This document shows, one piece after another, positions 4,950 to 5,345 of a stretch of DNA of 5,345 nt. Below the pieces are notes generated by a model that was given only the letters and a program-made list of their open reading frames with translations, made no database searches and was not told the DNA's origin. The stretch comes from JBDTNK01 sp039933775 (GTDB lineage: Bacteria > Chloroflexota > Limnocylindria > QHBO01), in contig JBDTNK010000102.1 of NCBI GenBank assembly GCA_039933775.1, positions 1 to 5,345 on the forward strand, in the 5' to 3' direction. How positions within the stretch are numbered: position 1 is the stretch's first letter; every line of letters starts with the position of its first letter. A program made the position numbers and the translations under genes.

Positions 4950-5102
4950 GAATCAAACGGCCCCCAGCCGGTAGTTGCCAGCCGTCTCATTCACACCTGA
5001 ATGAAATCGGACCCTCCGGCGGAGTTCTGGCCCGATTTGGCCCGATTTGATGCTGACCTGGATGACACGGCTGGCAACTCGGCGTTACCGGCCGTTTGAT
5101 TC
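4950..5102. repeat. 153-bp imperfect palindrome (MITE-like or large hairpin)
   Basis: The outer arms pair perfectly over 13 bp: GAATCAAACGGCC at 4950-4962 with GGCCGTTTGATTC at 5090-5102. After a small internal loop a second perfect 13-bp block follows: AGTTGCCAGCCGT (4973-4985) with ACGGCTGGCAACT (5067-5079). TCAT/ATGA pairing then continues (4987-4990 with 5062-5065). The centre pairs loosely (AAATCGG at 5004-5010 with CCGATTT at 5042-5048) and holds a tandem 10-mer, CCCGATTTGG then CCCGATTTGA (5031-5050), and a CTCC-GGC-GGAG hairpin (5014-5024). It starts 27 bases after the thrB stop, so it may also work as its terminator. The end sequence differs from the modules at 1391 and 3809. No clear target-site duplication is seen. 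Confidence 0.8.
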
Positions 5103-5151
5103 GGTGGTGAATCACAGCGGCGGTTGATTCGGTGGTGAGTCACAGCGGCGG
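5096..5151 (+). repeat. 28-bp tandem duplication
   Basis: Two adjacent 28-bp units, 5096-5123 and 5124-5151, differ at one base (GAATCA against GAGTCA). Each contains TGATTC-GGTGGT-GAATCA, a 6-bp inverted repeat that is perfect in the first unit and has one mismatch in the second. The first unit begins inside the right arm of the neighbouring palindrome. The array lies about 75 bases upstream of the ABC-F gene, so a role as a binding site there is conceivable but unproven. Confidence 0.8.
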
Positions 5152-5211
5152 CGGAGCGGCGGTGGAGCGGCGCCCGACCGGGCCCCGAACCGCCCGACAG
5201 AGCCAGCCCGT

Positions 5212-5217
5212 TACCAT
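5212..5217 (+). promoter_or_regulatory. -10-like box (TACCAT) before the ABC-F gene
   Basis: TACCAT ends 9 bases before the ATG at 5227 and is identical to the hexamer before the sensor gene. There is no purine-rich ribosome-binding site between it and the ATG. No -35 match is evident. Confidence 0.35.
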
Positions 5218-5226
5218 TGAGCTTCC

Positions 5227-5345
5227 ATGTCGCTTCTCACCCTGTCGAACGTGGCCAAGAGCCACGGTGCACAGTTCCTGTTCGATGACGTCAGCCTGCA
5301 GGTCGCGGGCGGGCGGCGTATTGCGATCGTGGGGCCGAACGGCGC
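5227..5345 (+). CDS. ABC-F family ATPase, N-terminal fragment
   Basis: Thirty-nine codons are visible before the window ends: MSLLTLSNVAKSHGAQFLFD, then DVSLQVAGGRRIAIVGPNGA, where the last codon has only two bases but can only encode Ala. The sequence runs into the Walker A motif (GPNGxGKST). The short N-terminus followed by GxxxLFDDVSLQV and GRRIAIVGPNG is characteristic of ABC-F proteins (Uup/EttA-type and ribosome-protection factors), soluble double-ATPase proteins that act on the ribosome rather than in transport. The subgroup cannot be told from this fragment, and an importer or exporter ATPase is less likely but not excluded. The ATG start fits the family and the upstream TACCAT. Confidence 0.85.
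   Translation, partial: MSLLTLSNVAKSHGAQFLFDDVSLQVAGGRRIAIVGPNG

Overview
This is a GC-rich bacterial window (about two thirds G+C by eye, most codons ending in G or C). The genes recognised are: the N-terminal part of a GAF-PAS sensor protein, a small four-helix membrane protein, a NarL/FixJ-type response regulator, a frameshifted class III nucleotidyl cyclase domain, 3-methyladenine-DNA glycosylase I (tag), homoserine kinase (thrB) and the first 39 codons of an ABC-F ATPase. The mix, the very high GC and start codons with -10-like boxes directly upstream would fit a Chloroflexota- or Actinomycetota-like soil or water lineage, but nothing here fixes the taxon.

Layout. The minus strand carries the sensor protein (602 down to the left edge) and, further right, the cyclase remnant (3137 to 2551) running in frame into the response regulator (2550 to 1870). 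The plus strand carries the membrane protein (819-1256, followed by a strong hairpin), tag (3198-3779, divergent from the cyclase with a 60-base gap), thrB (3993-4922) and the ABC-F start (5227 to the right edge). The sensor and the regulator lie on the same strand and are plausible partners, but the sensor's kinase domain is outside the window. tag, thrB and the ABC-F gene are housekeeping genes with no evident link to each other.

The most distinctive content is between the genes. A composite element of about 128 bp occurs twice in opposite orientation, at 1391-1517 (+) and 3809-3936 (-). Each copy holds three roughly 30-bp palindromic repeats in the order forward, forward, reverse. The copies are about 79% identical in a hand alignment, spacers included, and they bracket the regulator/cyclase/tag segment. 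The individual repeats can fold into a two-part hairpin whose stems change but stay paired between copies, so they resemble REP/BIME or MITE elements. A different 153-bp near-palindrome (4950-5102) follows thrB and runs into a 28-bp tandem duplication (5096-5151).

A second theme is gene starts. Five of the six visible starts not inside another reading frame (sensor, cyclase, tag, thrB, ABC-F) have a TANNNT-like or CATNNT-like hexamer 7-9 bases before the start codon and no evident Shine-Dalgarno site. This is the geometry of leaderless transcripts. The exception is the membrane protein, which has a GGAGG site 8 bases before a GTG start.
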